From contig CAJNDS010000424.1 in NCBI GenBank assembly GCA_905221605.1, positions 128,478-185,977 on the forward strand: 57,500 nt of DNA. Direction: 5' to 3'. Origin of the DNA: Symbiodinium natans. Lineage: Eukaryota; Sar; Dinophyceae; Suessiales; Symbiodiniaceae. The translations under genes and the position numbers were made by a program. The notes below the pieces were generated by a model. That model was given only the letters and a program-made list of their open reading frames with translations, had not been told where the DNA came from and searched no databases. The stretch's first letter is position 1. Each line of letters starts with the position of its first letter. This document shows, piece after piece, positions 11,101 through 26,100 of this stretch.

Positions 11101-14100
11101 TCGTCGATACCCACTGGCGCGACACACTATCTTGTCTACTCTGGCAACGCGAATGGTGAAATGGCTGCCCCAGCGGCGACGGAGATTCAGGACATAGTCG
11201 TCCCGGCCTCAGCAGCTTCCAGTTTCTGTGTTGCGCGAGGCGCGGCTTCTAGGCTAAATGAGCTGCCGCTGGCCTTTTTTGGCAGGCTTTGCCGACCCCA
11301 ACAGCAATCTCCTTCACGGACACCTCGCCAACCCCCGGCCATATCGCCGGTCTCTTGACGGTCACCGCTCCGCAGGATGCGGACGTCACTCGTGGCGTGG
11401 CAAGAAGTGGCCGGTTTGGCTGCTTCGTGGGTCATGCCCCCAAGCCCTAAACCCGAAACCCTAAACCCTAAGACCTAAACCCTGAGCCCTAAACCCTGAA
11501 CCCCAAACCCTAAACCCTAAACCCTAAACTCTGAACCCTAAGCCCTACACCCTAAGTCCTAAACTCCGCGATGTGCGGATGCTCAGGCATCGATGTCTAC
11601 TTGGGTGCCCCGGGAACTGTCCGGCTTGGAGTTTGCGCCGGGCTCGTCGGCTACCGATTTGATCCAGGCGCCGCACCTTGTTTGGAAGCTGGCTCAGGGA
11701 AACGGAAGAAGGAAAGGTCAAAAAAGGAACCCTTGACGCCCCCTCCCCCCCAAAAAAAAGAAAGAACACACAAAAAGAAAGATGACCTTAAACCCTAAAC
11801 CCTAAACCCAAAACCCTCTCCCCGAAGTCCCCTAGATCGTCCTGGACATCGCAATGCCAGGTCTGGGAGTGAACATGGACTGTCGGAATCTCAGACCTTT
11901 GCACAGCTTACTGTTGGTTAGTAGGGAATGAGTGAATGAGTATCATCCTTAGAGGGTATTTATAGGGGGGAAATGGGGACCCTAAACCATGAACCGCTTT
12001 GTCGATTTTGTAGGTCTCCCTTCAGGACCCCAAACCTACTTTTCTGAAGGTTACCCAAGAATCCTCTAAGGGGTTTTAGAAGAAGAGCGGAACTTAGGCA
12101 CCAAAAAGCCCAGACCCTAAACTTAGGCAATAATGAACCCTAAGCCCTAACCCTAAACCCTAAACCCTAAACCCTAAACCCTAAACCCTAAACCCTAAAC
12201 CCTAAACCCTAAACCCTAAACCCTAAACCCTAAACCCTAAACCCTAAACCCTAAACCCTAAACCCTAAACCTAAACCCTAAACCCCAAACCCTAAACCCT
12301 AAACCCTAAACCCCCAACCCCTAACCCCTAAGACGAGGCAGCTTGTCTGGCTACCATTTGCAGCCCATTGCTGCGGAGTTGGTTTCGGGGCCTATGGGCA
12401 TCGACGGCTATGGCCTTCGCTTCGATGGTGCCATTGGTAGGTTCAGGATTTAGGGTTCAGGGTTCAGGGTTTAGGGTCCAGGGTTTAGGGTTTAGGGTTT
12501 AGGGTGTAGGGTGGTTAAGCCCGAAACCCTAAACCCTAAACTTTAAAATTTTGGTTCACGGTTCTGGGTTTCGGATTCTCTGGAGTTAGGGGATTTCGGG
12601 CTTGGAGAACGTTTAGGGACAGGCAGCGGGTTCCCTGGTTGACATGGCAAGAGGCATGTGGCTTTTTGACACTAGATGCAAGACCCTAAACCCCTATTCG
12701 CTCAAACCTAAACCCTAAACCCTAAACCCTAAACCTTAAACCCTAAACCCTAAATCCTACTTCCCGCAATTGAGCCTTGAAGCTTCTACCCAAACCGCCG
12801 TCCTCAGGACTTAGCCAGGACATGAGGTCGGGCTTCCGCGCTTCAGTTTTAGAGCTTCTAGCACGAGGGGTTTAGGGTTTAGGGTCTAGGGTCTAGGGTT
12901 TAGGGTTTAGGGTTTAGGGTTTAAGCCCCTTTCTTGAGAACCCAAAACTTCTTGTTTTTGCAGGTGGCACAAAGGTTGTTATGATAAGAACCTACGGAAC
13001 AATTAGAAGCATAGGCTTGTGGGTTCTTAAGGTACACTGTAAACTGAACCCTAAACCCTAAACACTAAACCCTAAACTCTAAACCCTAAACCCTAAACCC
13101 TAAACCCTAAACCTGCAGGTACCTTTGCCGCTGTGATGCGCTTTCCTGCGTTCTACTGGGACCACGGAGCAGGGAGCTCAGCCGTGAAGTTTCCGCTGCC
13201 CAGAGAGCCCAATGTAGTTTAGGGTTTAGGGTTTAGGGTGTAGGGTTTCGGGTGTAGGGTTTAGGGTTTCGGGTTTAGGGTGTGGTGTTCTCTTCTTATG
13301 AAGACCCCGCGGCGCCGTCAAACGCATCTCGTCCCGAATTGGGGGCATCCCCCCTGACTGCCGGACTGTCAGCGTGGTGCTTTACTGTAACTTTAGATCC
13401 TTAGCCTTTTTGGGTTTATTGGGTTTCCTAGTAAGGCAGCTTCCATTTATAGTTACCCTCCTAAGTGCAGCCAAGTTGCAGGTGATCTCATCCCGAAGCT
13501 CCAAGGCCCTGAAATGGGAGTTTAAGAGAATTGGGGACCCCTATACTAGACCCCAAATAGTAGGATTCCCCTGAAATAGGGGACCCCTATACTCGACCCC
13601 AAATAGTAGGATTTCTTCCCCTAAAATAGGGAATCCCATAAGGCGCCCCCCATATTTCGGAAGCCCTGAACTGGCACGAATGCCTCAGGGACTGGGTGAG
13701 ATTCAAGGGACGGGCTGGACTGCTGCAGCCTGGGTGCAGCCGTCGCCGGGTCGACGTGGAAATGTTGTTTTTTTGAACTTCTGCGGGCCTCCGCTAGAAA
13801 CCCTACACCCCCAATCAACCCTAAACCCTCACCCTAAACCTGAACCTTATATCCTAAACCCTGAACCCTAATCGCCTGCAATTGTAGCGTCCATAGGTTT
13901 AGGGCTTAGGCATCGAAACTTGGCTTGATCCACCCAAGGTCGGTGGCACAACCTGAAACGGTTCGCTTGCTTGGACGCGGAGAAGCTGCCGCGCCTTAGT
14001 TGAGGTTCAGGTTTTAGGGTTTAGGGTTCAGGGTTCAGGGTTTAGGGTTTAGGGTTTAGGGGCAGCAGCTTCGCTGAGAGTAGGGAAAGGAGCCCTCCAT

Positions 14101-17100
14101 CCTGACCAAGTTATGCCAAGGGCATGAGCGGCATGAGCAGTGGCGACATCTTCGCGATGCAGCTGACGCCGGAGTTTCTGGTGCGGTGTGCTGCTATGGA
14201 TGACATCGCTTTAGGCGCGCGCGCAGAGGGTCATGAGGTCCTGACGGGTTAGGGGAGGGGATTAGGGTTGAGGGTTGAGGGTTTAGGGTTTAGGGTTTAG
14301 AGTTTAGGGTTTAGGGAACCTTCGGGAAACTTTGGGGGGCCCTTGGGGGTTATACAGTGTTTGGCCGTTGTAAGAGGAAGCCTGCTAATGAAGGGGTCGA
14401 AGAAGCAGGGAGAGGTCAGCTTTACTCCTATCTTCTGATGTGCATGTTTTCCCCGAAGCCCGAACCTCTAAATTCCTAAGTTCCTAAAGCACTAAACCCC
14501 AAATCCCTGTAGGGCTTAGGGTTTAGGATTTAGGGTTTAGGACCCTCAGCCATAAGTCCCTAAAGCCCTAAACCTCAAACCCTAGATCCCAGCCTGTCTT
14601 ACCAGGGCCCGTGTCGTGCACGACGTCCGCTGCGCATGCGCTGCCCCAGAATACTTGGACGCACGTCGTATGCCAACACGAGACACACTGGATGGTCACA
14701 ATGACAGGAACCATGAGGCTGGGACACCGAGTCTGCCTTGTCTGCTAGTCTATGTCCCCTTGGGAATTGCTTTTTCTTTTTGTTTATATAAGCCCCAAGA
14801 GGATATTGAACATGTTAGTTTTTTTGTTAAGGTTCTAAGGGGGAGTATAGTAGTATTCTTACTGGTAAATGATTTGTTGCGATTGCTATGCCTGTTATTG
14901 TTTCTATGGTTGCTAGGCCTTCGTGCACTTTTTTTGCTGTTCCTGCTAAAACAATGACTGTTCTGATTACTATTTTCCTTCTTCGTCTTGTTGTTATTAT
15001 TCGTACTTATGGCTTTCAGGTTTTGTGTTCAGGTTCGGTGGGTGTGCCTGCTGGCGACCACGGACCATCAGAGGGTACTGGGCCTAAATTTAGTGTGTGC
15101 ATCTCTCCCATGCGCAAGAACACGACACGTTGCCGTCCATTGGCATCAGCAGCAGTAACCCCCCTAAACCCCAACTGTTTTAGCCTAAGCCCAAAACCCA
15201 AAACTCAAAACTCAAGCAGGATCTTCATTGACGGTGTCCTCGTCAAATCCTGCACCACTGGTGGCCCGTATTGGATGACGCCCTCGCATCTTGACCAGCA
15301 TCCATTACAGGGGCTTTTTTTTTAAGGGAAGCTTTCTTGGGCAGAATCTTGGCATAGCTATATGAGAGTTGATCAAAACACTTGTTCCCAAAAGTACACT
15401 ACGTTTCCCTCATAAAAAAGCCACTAGGAACCCTAAGTAATTTCCTAGGATGACCTTTAGATGGACTCCCCCTCTAACAGGGATGGTGGAATGTAGCAAC
15501 CCTTAAGCCCTAAACCCTAAACCCTAAACATCCCTAAGCCCAAAAGGCATAAGGTATGATGAGGGGGCGGGGCATTGCAGTCACGATCTGGGGGTTTGGA
15601 CCCCGGCCTGGCGAGCGGTATCGTAGGCCTTCCCCCACCTGACATCCCCGATGTGGTGTACCAAAGGGATGCGTTCCTGAACCCTAAAGCCTAAAGCCTA
15701 AAGCCTAAAGCCTAAAGCCTAAAGCCTAAAGCCTAAAGCCTAAACCCTAAACCGTAAACCCTAAACCCTAAACCCTAAACCCTAAACCCTAAACCCCAAT
15801 CTAAGGGACACCTTCACAATAGGAGGAGATCCGGCCGGGGCCTCGGGCATGCGCGGAAGAGTAGGCGTCCGGCAGCTTGTCCGAAGCCGAAAGTTTAAAC
15901 CTAAGCCCCAAACTCTAAACTCCTCAAACCCCAAGACATCCTAAGTCCTAAACCCTAACCCCTAAACCCTAACCCTAGAAACCCTAGACAAGGTGTCGGA
16001 AGTATATTTCGATGGCAGTTTGGATGAAGTGGCGGTCTTTCAAGAGATCCTCACGGCCGAAGAGATTCAACTGCTTCGCACAGGTTATCGCCATTCGGCT
16101 TAGTAGTTTAGGGTTTATAGGGTGTAGGGCTTAGGGCTTAGGATTTGGGGTTCAGGGTTTGGGGTTTGGGGTTTAGGGTTTAGGGTTTGGGGTTTGGAGT
16201 TTATGGTTTGGGGTTTAGGGTTTAGGCTAAACTTTAGGGTTTGGGTTTTAGGGTGTGGGGTGTAGGGCTTGGGGTTTAGGGTTTGGGGTTTAGGTCTAAG
16301 GGTTGTAATACAACGCCCACCTGCATTAGAAAGGGCATTTTCGGCCGTTCATATACTGCTTATGCAGGGGTTCTTGGGAATCCTTTGCTCCCTCCAGGAT
16401 CTAGCTGAAAAAGCAGCCTTGCGCAGCAGCCAGTACAAAGGGTTTTCGGTAGATTTACCACCGCCATTTCGGGGTTCTTCGAGGGTTTAGGGTTTAGGTT
16501 CAAGGTTTAGGGTTTTGGGTTTAGGGTTTAGGGTTTAGGGATATTATGGGAGATTGGTACCGATGTTTTCTGTATGACATCCCCTCGGAATGCAGGCCTA
16601 GCCAGCTGGCCAGCGGGCGACGCGACCTACTCGATCCAGCTCGACACAGCGGTGCCGGCCAATGCGACGACCTTGCACGCCGTGGCTGCCGCAACCCCAG
16701 ACTCCTAGTTTAGGGCTTTGTGGCTAGGGTTTAGGGTTTAGGCTTTAGGGTTTACGGTTTAGGGTTTAGGGTTTAGGGTTTAGGGTTCATGTAGCCCAAA
16801 TTTGGGATCAAAAACTTGTGCGACTGGAAACCCTTTAGGGTATACGTTAACATTGGGATCATATACCTGTGCTACTTAGAACCCTACTAGGGACCTCGGA
16901 CCACGAACCCAAGCTGTGACAAGGGCTTCCTAAACCCTAAACCCTAAACCCTAAATTAAGAGCCTCCGGCTCAAGCCGCCGACCCCGCTGGAGCATAGTT
17001 GAAAGGTTTAAACGCGCTCGTCAGCTCAAAGGATGTTGCTTGAGCCTCTGTGAAACGTTGGGGGGGGGCGGGGTAGGGGGTAGCACCAGGACCCAAACAG

Positions 17101-20100
17101 GAGCTGAAGCCCCATCAATTCAAGCCCGACAACCCGAGAGGGGGGTAGAGGGGGGGGGTAGGGGGGGGGGGGTCCGCATTCGCTCACTCACCGCACTCCC
17201 CGGCGCCGTGTGGGGCTTTTTTCCCAAAGGACCCCTATGTCCTGTTGTGCGAAACCGCCTATGGTCCGTGAGTTTATGCGGTGTGGGTGGCCTGGCCCTC
17301 CATGGAAAAGCTGCCCGGGCACCCCCCCCTACCCCCCGTTTTGGGGGGTAAGGAGGGAAAGAGGGATTTTCACCTCTTTTCCCATCCAACACGCCGAGCC
17401 TAAAGCCTAAAGCCTAAAGCCTAAAGCCTAAAGCCTAAAGCCTAAAGCCTAAAGCCTAAACCCTAAACCCTAAACCCTAAACCCTAAACCCTAAACCAAG
17501 GAAGTCACAGGGGCACGTCCGGCCCCCCCACCACTGCTTCGAGTCCAGGAACCTCCCTAAGCCCTAAACCAAGCCTAAAGCCCTCAAACCCTAGAACCCC
17601 CAGCCCTAAACCCTAAACCCCAAACCCTAAACCCTAAACCCTAAACCCCTAAAACCTTCCAACCCCAAGCCCGAAAACCCCAAACCCTTGCAACCCTCCA
17701 ATCTCTACTCCCCCCCCCCCCCAGACCCCGAGTGTCAGTCGGAGTTTGACTCGAAGCTTGGGGCTCTAAACCCCTAAACCCTAAACCCCAAACCCCAAAC
17801 CCTAAACCCTAAAGCCTAAAGCCTAAACCCTAACCCTAAATCGGGCAAAGGTTGGGCGCTGGAACGAGGGAGTCCCTTTCATTGCGGATCTGGTGGTTGC
17901 CTGGCAGATAGGATGCCATGTCTTGTTTTTGCATTTGTTGTTTAGGGTTTAGGGTTCAGGGTTTAGGGTTTAGGGTTTAATTAGGTTTTAGGGTTTAGGG
18001 TTTTGGGTTTAGGTGTATTGTCGTCCATATGGGTACTTCCCAAAATACGGGTACCCCTGTTATACCCCTAAATAGAATAGAATCCCCTTAATGGGACCCC
18101 CAAACATTGTGCCCCCCCATTTTCGTGAACCCCCTAATGTTTTTTGGGGTGTTGTTCTTTTCGGGTTGGTGGTTATGGCTTGCGTGTTTTTTTGGGTATG
18201 TGTGTGATTAGGGGAGTTAGGGGTTAGGGCACGTTGCGCTAAGAACGGCTCTTGTTGTGACCGCCTCTCGTGCCTGCCGTCCATCCAAATGCACAATGGC
18301 CCCGTCGCCCCAGAAATGCTCCAGTTGGAACCAAAATCCCAAATCCCAAAACCCCCAAAGCCCCCGAAACCCTAAACCCTAACCCCTAAACCCTAAACCC
18401 TAAAACCTAAAACCCTAAACCCTTAACCCTTAACCCTAAACCCTAAACCCTAAACCCTAAACCCTAAACCCCGAAATCCCAAGGATGACGCGGTGCCCAC
18501 GCATCCGCCCTTGGGAGTGTCCTTCACGGACGCGGACCCCATGGCCGGAAGTTACGGCGGCGTCGTGGCCTTGCTCGCATTGCAGTTGGAGGGTTTAGGG
18601 TTTAGGGTTTAGGGTTTAGGGTTTAGGGTTTAGGGTTTAGGGTGCCTAGGGTGCCGAGGGTGCCCAGGGTGCCTGGGGTGCTTAGGGAGTTTAGGGAGTC
18701 TTGTGAGGGTGTTCAGGTGCTGCTTAGGATCTAGGGTTTTTGTTCGTAGGGTGTTAAAGTTGTTTAAGGTGTTGATCTTCGGTCCTCGGAAGGCAGATCG
18801 GAGGCATTGGGATTCGCACCGGTTGGTGGGAGTAGGCTTGGGAGCTTCGAGTATCTTGTTGGTTTCCCGATGAAGGTGTCTATGGGCCCTTCTGCCACCT
18901 CCACAACCCCTTAGGGTTTGGGGTTAGGTTGTTGTACCCAGGTGGTCGTCCAGCGAGCTTCAGACGAGTCGGACCTGTCGCATTACATTGCCTACTGGGG
19001 CCTGGCTCCCAGAGCGGCCATCGTGATGTTTTGGGGTTTTTGCAGGCGTGGCTGCTGTCAGGGCCTTGTCTGTGCTGCTGCATGAGGCACGAGCGCGGCC
19101 GAAAAGATTCCCGGATCACTTGCGATTGGGTCGGTCGGCGTCATGGCCAACGGCACCAGCAGTGCCAACTTTACCGCTTCCCTCCCAATCCACCTGCTGC
19201 TGGACGGCACTCCGTAATGATTAGGCCCATCACGAGTTCTTTGTGACCGAGGGCGAATGCAGGCTAAACGGCGCACGTATGGAGCAATCTTCCCCCCCCC
19301 TCCCAAAAAAAAAAAGAACTCCCCTTCCGCACCCCCAAAAGCCCGAACCCCAAACCCTGAACCCTAAACCCTAAACCCTAAACCCTAAACCCTATGAACC
19401 CTGAACCCTAAACCCTAAACCCTAAACCCTAACCCCCATGATGCCGCAAAAGGCCGAACGGACAGCTCCCGCCGGCCGGGGCCAGCCACATCGTGGTGGT
19501 GTCGGCCATCCAGTTGGGGGCGGCCAGTGGAGATTCTTGGTTGCGCCTTAGGGTTTAGGGTTTAGGGTTTAGGGTGCTTGGAGGTTCAGGGTGCTTGTAA
19601 CTCAATAAAAAGTGTAGTCATAACCCACTTATAAGCCCCTTGAATACTCTGACAGGGTTATAACTGGGTTATAAGTACAGCTAGAATTGAGTTACTAACT
19701 ACCATGAACCTCCAAGTAAAAGGTGCTCACACATGTGGGGGTTTCCGAAATTAGGGGTACCCTTTTTGGGGTCCTTAGTATATGGGAATCCTGCTAATTA
19801 TTTGGGTTCTATCATATAGGGATCCCTTAATCTCGTAAAACTCCCATGCGGAATTCAGCGTTGCTTGGATTGCTAAAACCTCATTGCTCAGCGGAGACGC
19901 TCTTGCATGAGGAGATGTCAACCGGCGTGGGCGTGGCTCTGCAGGACTATGCCCCACCTTCCGTGTCAAAGCTGCATCGATTAGCTCCATGACGCCCCAG
20001 TCCCTCAAGGACGATGATGCAGTGACTGGTGTCACAGACGTTGCAAGATCTTGAAAATGCCATGTGCTCGTCCCGCCTATCCCGTGTGGCAGAACCCTGC

Positions 20101-23100
20101 AAGCTCCGAACCCTAAACCCTAGACCCTAGACCCTAAACCCTAAACCCTAAACCCTACAATACGATTGACTCAAGGTCGAAGCACAGGCCGTTACCTTCA
20201 CGGATACGGACCCCACAACCGGCGTAGTCTCGGGCGACATCGTGGTGACCCGAGCCGGTGACCGAGAGGGTTTAGGGTTTAGGGTTTAGGGTTCAGGGTT
20301 TAGGGTTTAGTTCAGGGTTTCGGGTTTAGGGTTTAGGGTTTAGAGTTTAGGGTTTAGGGTTTAGGGTTTCCCAAAGAGCCCAATATCCCTTAATGAAGGA
20401 AGAAATGTCTTCCTTCATTTATAAAGGGATCCTTACTATGTTTTAGGGTACATTCCTTAACTAAGGGGTATTGGGCTCTTTGTGTTCATAAAGCCTCAAC
20501 GCTCAACCCCTCCAAGCCCTCGAGCCTATAAACCCTAAGATCTTCAAGTCTCGAGCCTAAATCGTCAAGACCCCTACACCCTAACCCTAGACCCTAGACC
20601 CTAGACCCTAGACCCTAAACCCCAAACCCCAAACCCTAAACCCTAAACCCTAAACCCTAAACCCTAAACCCTAAACCCTAAACCCTAAACCCTAAACCCT
20701 AGACCCTAAGCCCTAAACCCTAAACCATAAACCATAAACAATCATCGATGACTGCCGGGAGCTCTGCGGGGTAAGGGTTTCCTGCAGCGCTCATGAGGCC
20801 ACCGACGAGACCGGCGTGGTGCCGGACCCAGTTCAGCGTCGGGCGGTTAGGGCTTAGGGTTTAGGGTTTAGGGTTTAGGGTTTGGGGCTAGGGTTTAGGG
20901 TTTAGGGTTTAAGGTTTGGGATTTAGGGTTTAGAGTTTAGGGTTGGGGATTTAGGGGGGGGGGGGGCGGGGGTTGTCCTAGCAAAGGTTTCTATCAGGTT
21001 TTGTTTGAGAGTCCCTTCTTGCGGGTGTCTGGCATCGGGCTTTTATGCATAGAAGATTTCCCATACGCATAGAATACCCCAAACCCTGAAGCACAGAAGC
21101 CCTACAGCCTAATACGACGCACCCAAACGCCAGCTGCTCTGGAACCCTGCCTAGTCGACTAGGAATCCGAGTGATGCAAGGGAAGGGGGGTGCCACAGGC
21201 CCCCCATGTTCCCTGCGTAAGTACTAAGTCTTATTGGGGACTTATGATTTGGGCTGATTCTTTGTTGGGTAACATGGGCCCTTACATCCTCCCAACCCTT
21301 ACACTAGCCTGGTTCCTCGTGACGCTCTCTTTTTCTCATCCCGGACGCGGTCTGGGCTTTAATTGCTTTAGTGGCTCCTTCGGGTTCTGGTGAAGGAACT
21401 TAGATTAGGTTACCCCAGCAAGGCGAACTAGTACATCATAGAGTGTTTCTGACGGGCTGGAGTTTACCACTTATGCTGGGCTTGATGCCACAGTAAACCT
21501 GAAACTGCCCTAAACCCTAAACCCTAAACCCCCTACATCAACCATAAACATGAAGCACATGAAAAAACAAGCTTTATTGGGCCCCAACTCCACCCCAGTA
21601 GCACTCTCCCCTTGTCTGCTACTAGATTTCCGGCAGGCTGGTGGAAGAAATAAGAAAGACTGAAAAGGAGTGCCGAGTGGTTTCCCTAAACCCTGAACCC
21701 CAAACCCTAAACCCTCAACCCGAAACCCTAAACCCTAAACCCCAGACCCTAAACCCTAAACCCCAAACCCTAAACCCTAAACCCTAAACCCCAAACCCCA
21801 AACGCCTCTGCCCGGAGGTCTCCTACAACCTCTACTGGGCCGACTCCCAAAACACTAAGCTGTTCCTCATCACCAAGCTGGCAACCTCCGGCTCGATGGA
21901 CGCCCGGCCGCCTGCGAAGCCGTTTAGGGTTGAGGGTTTAGGGTTTAGGGTTTAGGGTTTAGGGTTAGGATTTTAAAGGATTTAAAGGGTTGAAGCCCCA
22001 AACCATGGTTTGGGGGTTCGTCGGGCTTTAGGGTTCTCGGGTTCAGGGCTTTTGTGAAGCCCCATCCCTCTAAGCCACCCTAAACCCTAAACCCTAAATC
22101 CTAAACCCCAAACCCTCAACCCTCAACCCTAAACCCTCAACCCTCAACCCTCGACCCTCAACCCTAAACCCTAAGCCCTAAACCCCAAACCCCAAACCCT
22201 AAACCCTAAACCCGAAACCCTCGACCCTCAACCCTCAACCCTAAACCCTACACCCGAAGCCCTAAACCCCAAACCCTAAACCCCAAACCCTAAACCCTAA
22301 ACCCTAAACCCTCAGACTCCCTCAGCCCTCCTCAGACCTTCACGGTCAGCAACGCGGCCCTTCCCGTGGGAGCGACGCGCATCCTCGTGGTTGTTGAGGG
22401 CGCAGGCGGCGAGGCGCCCAGTGGGCCTGTCCGTGCCTCAGAGCATTCCACCGAGTGCAAGACTCCCTCTGTGTATATAGATACTTTACATACATCTCTA
22501 TATACATCTGTATATACACCTATATATACATCTATATATACATCTGCATCTACATCTACATCTACATCTACATCTACATATACATATACATACCCATGTA
22601 CATATACAAATAAAGAAATAAAGAAAAGTGTGTGTGTGTATGTATGTATGTATGTACGTATGTAAATATAGGTAGTCATTATGCACAAACTTGATTATTA
22701 GTTTTTTAGTTGCAGAATGATTTTTACGATGCCTTGTAGTTACACTTGTAATTATAGATATAAGTTTTGATACAAGTACATGAACATGTAAGTATATATA
22801 TATATATATATGTATACATACATACATACATACATACATACATACATACATACATACATACATACATACATACATACATTTCAGAATGGGGCATTGAACC
22901 CGGGGGGGGGGGGGGGGGGCGGGGTGCGCCTTCAAGGTCACATCCGGTGAGGTGGACTACACGACACTCACAGCGCCTCGAGACCTCGCCTTTCAAGACA
23001 CGGACCCTGGAGTAGACGTGTACGGAGGCCAGCAAGCATTCCGGTTCCTTGCGGGTTTTGGGGGTTTAGGGTTTAGGGTTTGGGGTTTAGGGTTTGCGGT

Positions 23101-26100
23101 TTCGGGTTGTTTGTTGGGTTTAGGGTCAAGTGTGTGAATGTCCGTGGCCAGGCAGCATCACTTTCCGTCGGGCAGTTCGCGAGGTGCGCCGCGCGAACCG
23201 CTTTCATGGCAGTTGCAAGTAGTTGGAGGTTCATGGGTCCTTACAACCCCAACTCTAAGTCTACTTACAAAGACTTGCAAGTGCAGCGTTTATGGGGTTA
23301 TAGGTACCCTGAACCTCCAAGTAGTGCGCTGCAAGTTGCAAGTGAACCCCAAACCCGAAAAGCTTCTGCCGCGCAGGAGACTGTCCAGCAGTATGAGGTG
23401 GGAGTTTCCAAAGTTCACATTCCACCTGGTTAGTTTCTACAAAATCAGCATGTTTACTCCCCTCCCCCTAATATTGAACCCCCCCGTACCCCCTGAAATT
23501 CAATACCCCCCCCCCCATATACTATAATGTCACTATCATGGGAGTTTTACTTTACTAGGGGAAGGGATAAAACATGGTCAGTTCTCTAAATTGGGGACCC
23601 TTCTTGGGGTACCCTAAACCAGAGGGGCCGCCTTATAACAAGGACCCCAAACGAGACCGTACTTTGGAGAAATCACCATATCCCTAAACCCTAAACCCTA
23701 AACCCTGAACCCTAAACCCTAAACCCTAAACCCTAAGTACCAGGTTTACTGGGCCCAGCTGTCTGGGGCGACGGCGTCTCCTCTCCAGTTGATTGAGACG
23801 ATCACGACAGCATCAAACAACGAGTTCCGGGGCCCGGTCTGGAGGGTTTTGGCATAGAGTTTAGGGTTGAGGGTTTAGGGGTTTCGGGTTTAGGGTTTAG
23901 GGTTTAGGGCTTAGTTTCTTTTCGGGTTCTGAGTGCTCCTTGGGGTCCTGAAGGCTTCTGTTAGGGTTCTGAGGGTTGCTTCTTGAGGGTTTTCGGGCAT
24001 CTAGGGTTTGGGGTTTAGGGTTTAGTTAGGGTTTAGGGTTTGTTGGGGTTTTAGGTTTAAGGGCTCTTTGGCGTGGAAGCAGGATACCCTTCTTGCTGTG
24101 GTGCATAGTAGTAGAGTAGGTGACCTTTAACCTTTTTGGGGTAGTATAACCTCCTTATCCCGAAGGTTAACCTTTAGTTCCCCAGGTTACTGGACAACTA
24201 TAATTGGGGGTGGGAGTATTTACTAATAGTATTCCCAAATGGTCCCTACATAACTTATAGAACTCTACTATAAAGCAGCCCCCCAAAACAAACACTATAC
24301 ATATATATGTAAAGATAAAGATAAAGATAAAGGTAAATAAAAATCTTAATGAAGATAAATAAACAAATACATATATATATACACATACATATATATATAT
24401 ACATTCGAGTATTCAGGCCCCTAGAGCATTAAGGGGGTTTTGGGCTTTGAGTTTCGACACCTTTGGCCCAGGATGCCCAGCAGTACCCTTATTCCCTTTT
24501 TGGGAGTTTGGGTTCCTTCAGGGACCGCTTCAAGCCAGCTTTTTTCATTCCTAGGTTCCTCTTGGGTCTCCCTAAACCCTAAACCCGAAACCCTAAACCG
24601 GCTAAACCCTAAACCCTAAACCCTAAACCCTAAACCCTAAACCCTAAACCCTAAACCCTAAACCCTAAACCCTAAACCCTAAACCCTAAACCCTAAACCC
24701 TAAACCCTAAACCCAGACCCAGGAGTCTCTCCTTCCAGATGATCGACTCCTACGGCGACGGATGGAATGGAGCCGTGTACCGCATCCAGGACCTCACCGG
24801 AGCTTTGGGCTGCAAAGCTGAGAACCCTCAACCCTAAACCCTAAACCCTAAACCCTAAACCCTAAACCCTAAACCCTAAACCCTAAACCCTAAACCCTAA
24901 ACCCTAAACCCTAAACCGTGAACCCCTGAACCCTGAACCCTAAACCCTAAACATGCCTTAATTTCCGTGGGGGGAGGGGAGGGTATATTCCTGTCCAAGC
25001 CGAGGTTGCGCACAGCAAGGTGACACAAGTCTAATAAAGGCACCTAAGACAGGATGCCAGCTGCGGCTGCTGCTAGATCACATGGCTAGCCTGCCCTTTC
25101 AGTGGCTTCAAGACGCAAGTAATCCTCAACCGCCACGCCAAACTGGCTATCCAAGTTGCCGGCTTAGGGTTTCGGGTTTAGGGTTTAGGGTTTGGGGTTG
25201 AGGGTTAGGGCTTACGGGAAATGTCAAGAACCGCTTCACGCAGCATGCTTCTGCAAAAGGCGCCCTCGTGGCGGAGGGCACCTTCGAAAGCGGCTACGGG
25301 GCGACGCACACCATCCATCCAGTCACTGCAGGCGCGTCCTTGAACCTGCGGCAGCAGTTGGTTTTAGGGTTTTGGGGTTCTAGGGCTTTAACTAGGGTTT
25401 TAGGGTTTTAGGGTTAAAGATTAGGTCGCTGCAGGTATGTCCTTGAACCTGCGACAGCAGTACAGCAGTTGGTTTAGGGTTTTAGGGCTCTAGGGCTTTC
25501 ATTAGGTTTTTTTGGGTTTTAATTGGGCTTTTGGGGTTTTAGAGTCTTTTTCGTTTTAGGGTTTTTAGTGTCATAGGGTTTTAGGGTTTTTAGGGTTTTA
25601 CATGGGGTTTTGAATGGGAGTTTGATTGGGCTTTTGGGGGTGTTAACTGGGGTGTTAGGGTTTATCGGGTTTTAGGGTTTTCGGGCTTTCGGGTTTAGGG
25701 TTTTGGGGCTTGGGGGTTTTAAGACTAGGGCTTACCCTAAGCCTCCAAACCCGAAACCCCGAAGCCCTAAACCCCAAACCCGAAACCCCAAACCCGAAAC
25801 CCTAAACCCTAAACCCTAAACCCCAAACCCCAAACCCTAAACCCTAAACCCTAAACGCGATTAGTTAGGGGGAAGCTGAGGCTGCTCACCGTGACCGAAG
25901 GCGGCTTGGTAGCATTTTGTGGCTGGGTTTGGGGTTTAGGGTCTAGAGTTTAGGGTTTAGGGTTTAGGGTTTAGGGTTTAGGGTTTAGGGTTTAGAGTTT
26001 AGGGTTTAGGGGCCCTCAACCCCAAACCCTAAACCCTAAGCCCGAAAAGTTGCAAGGTGCATAGGGTTGCGGGCTCATGGGTTCGTAGGTTTGTAGGCTA

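Noticed and set aside
14616-15325. ORFs of 113 and 145 codons on the + strand
   Set aside because: They mix a LamG-like exon in another frame with T-rich intron sequence; the LamG frame ([16 protein letters not shown]) explains the coding signal.
22429-22936. Active long-repeat transposon or retroelement in the microsatellite intron
   Set aside because: No reverse transcriptase, integrase or transposase motifs found here or anywhere in the window.
22498-22941. 147-codon - strand ORF and overlapping ORFs
   Set aside because: Translation of CATCTA, GTAT and ACAT microsatellites within an intron.
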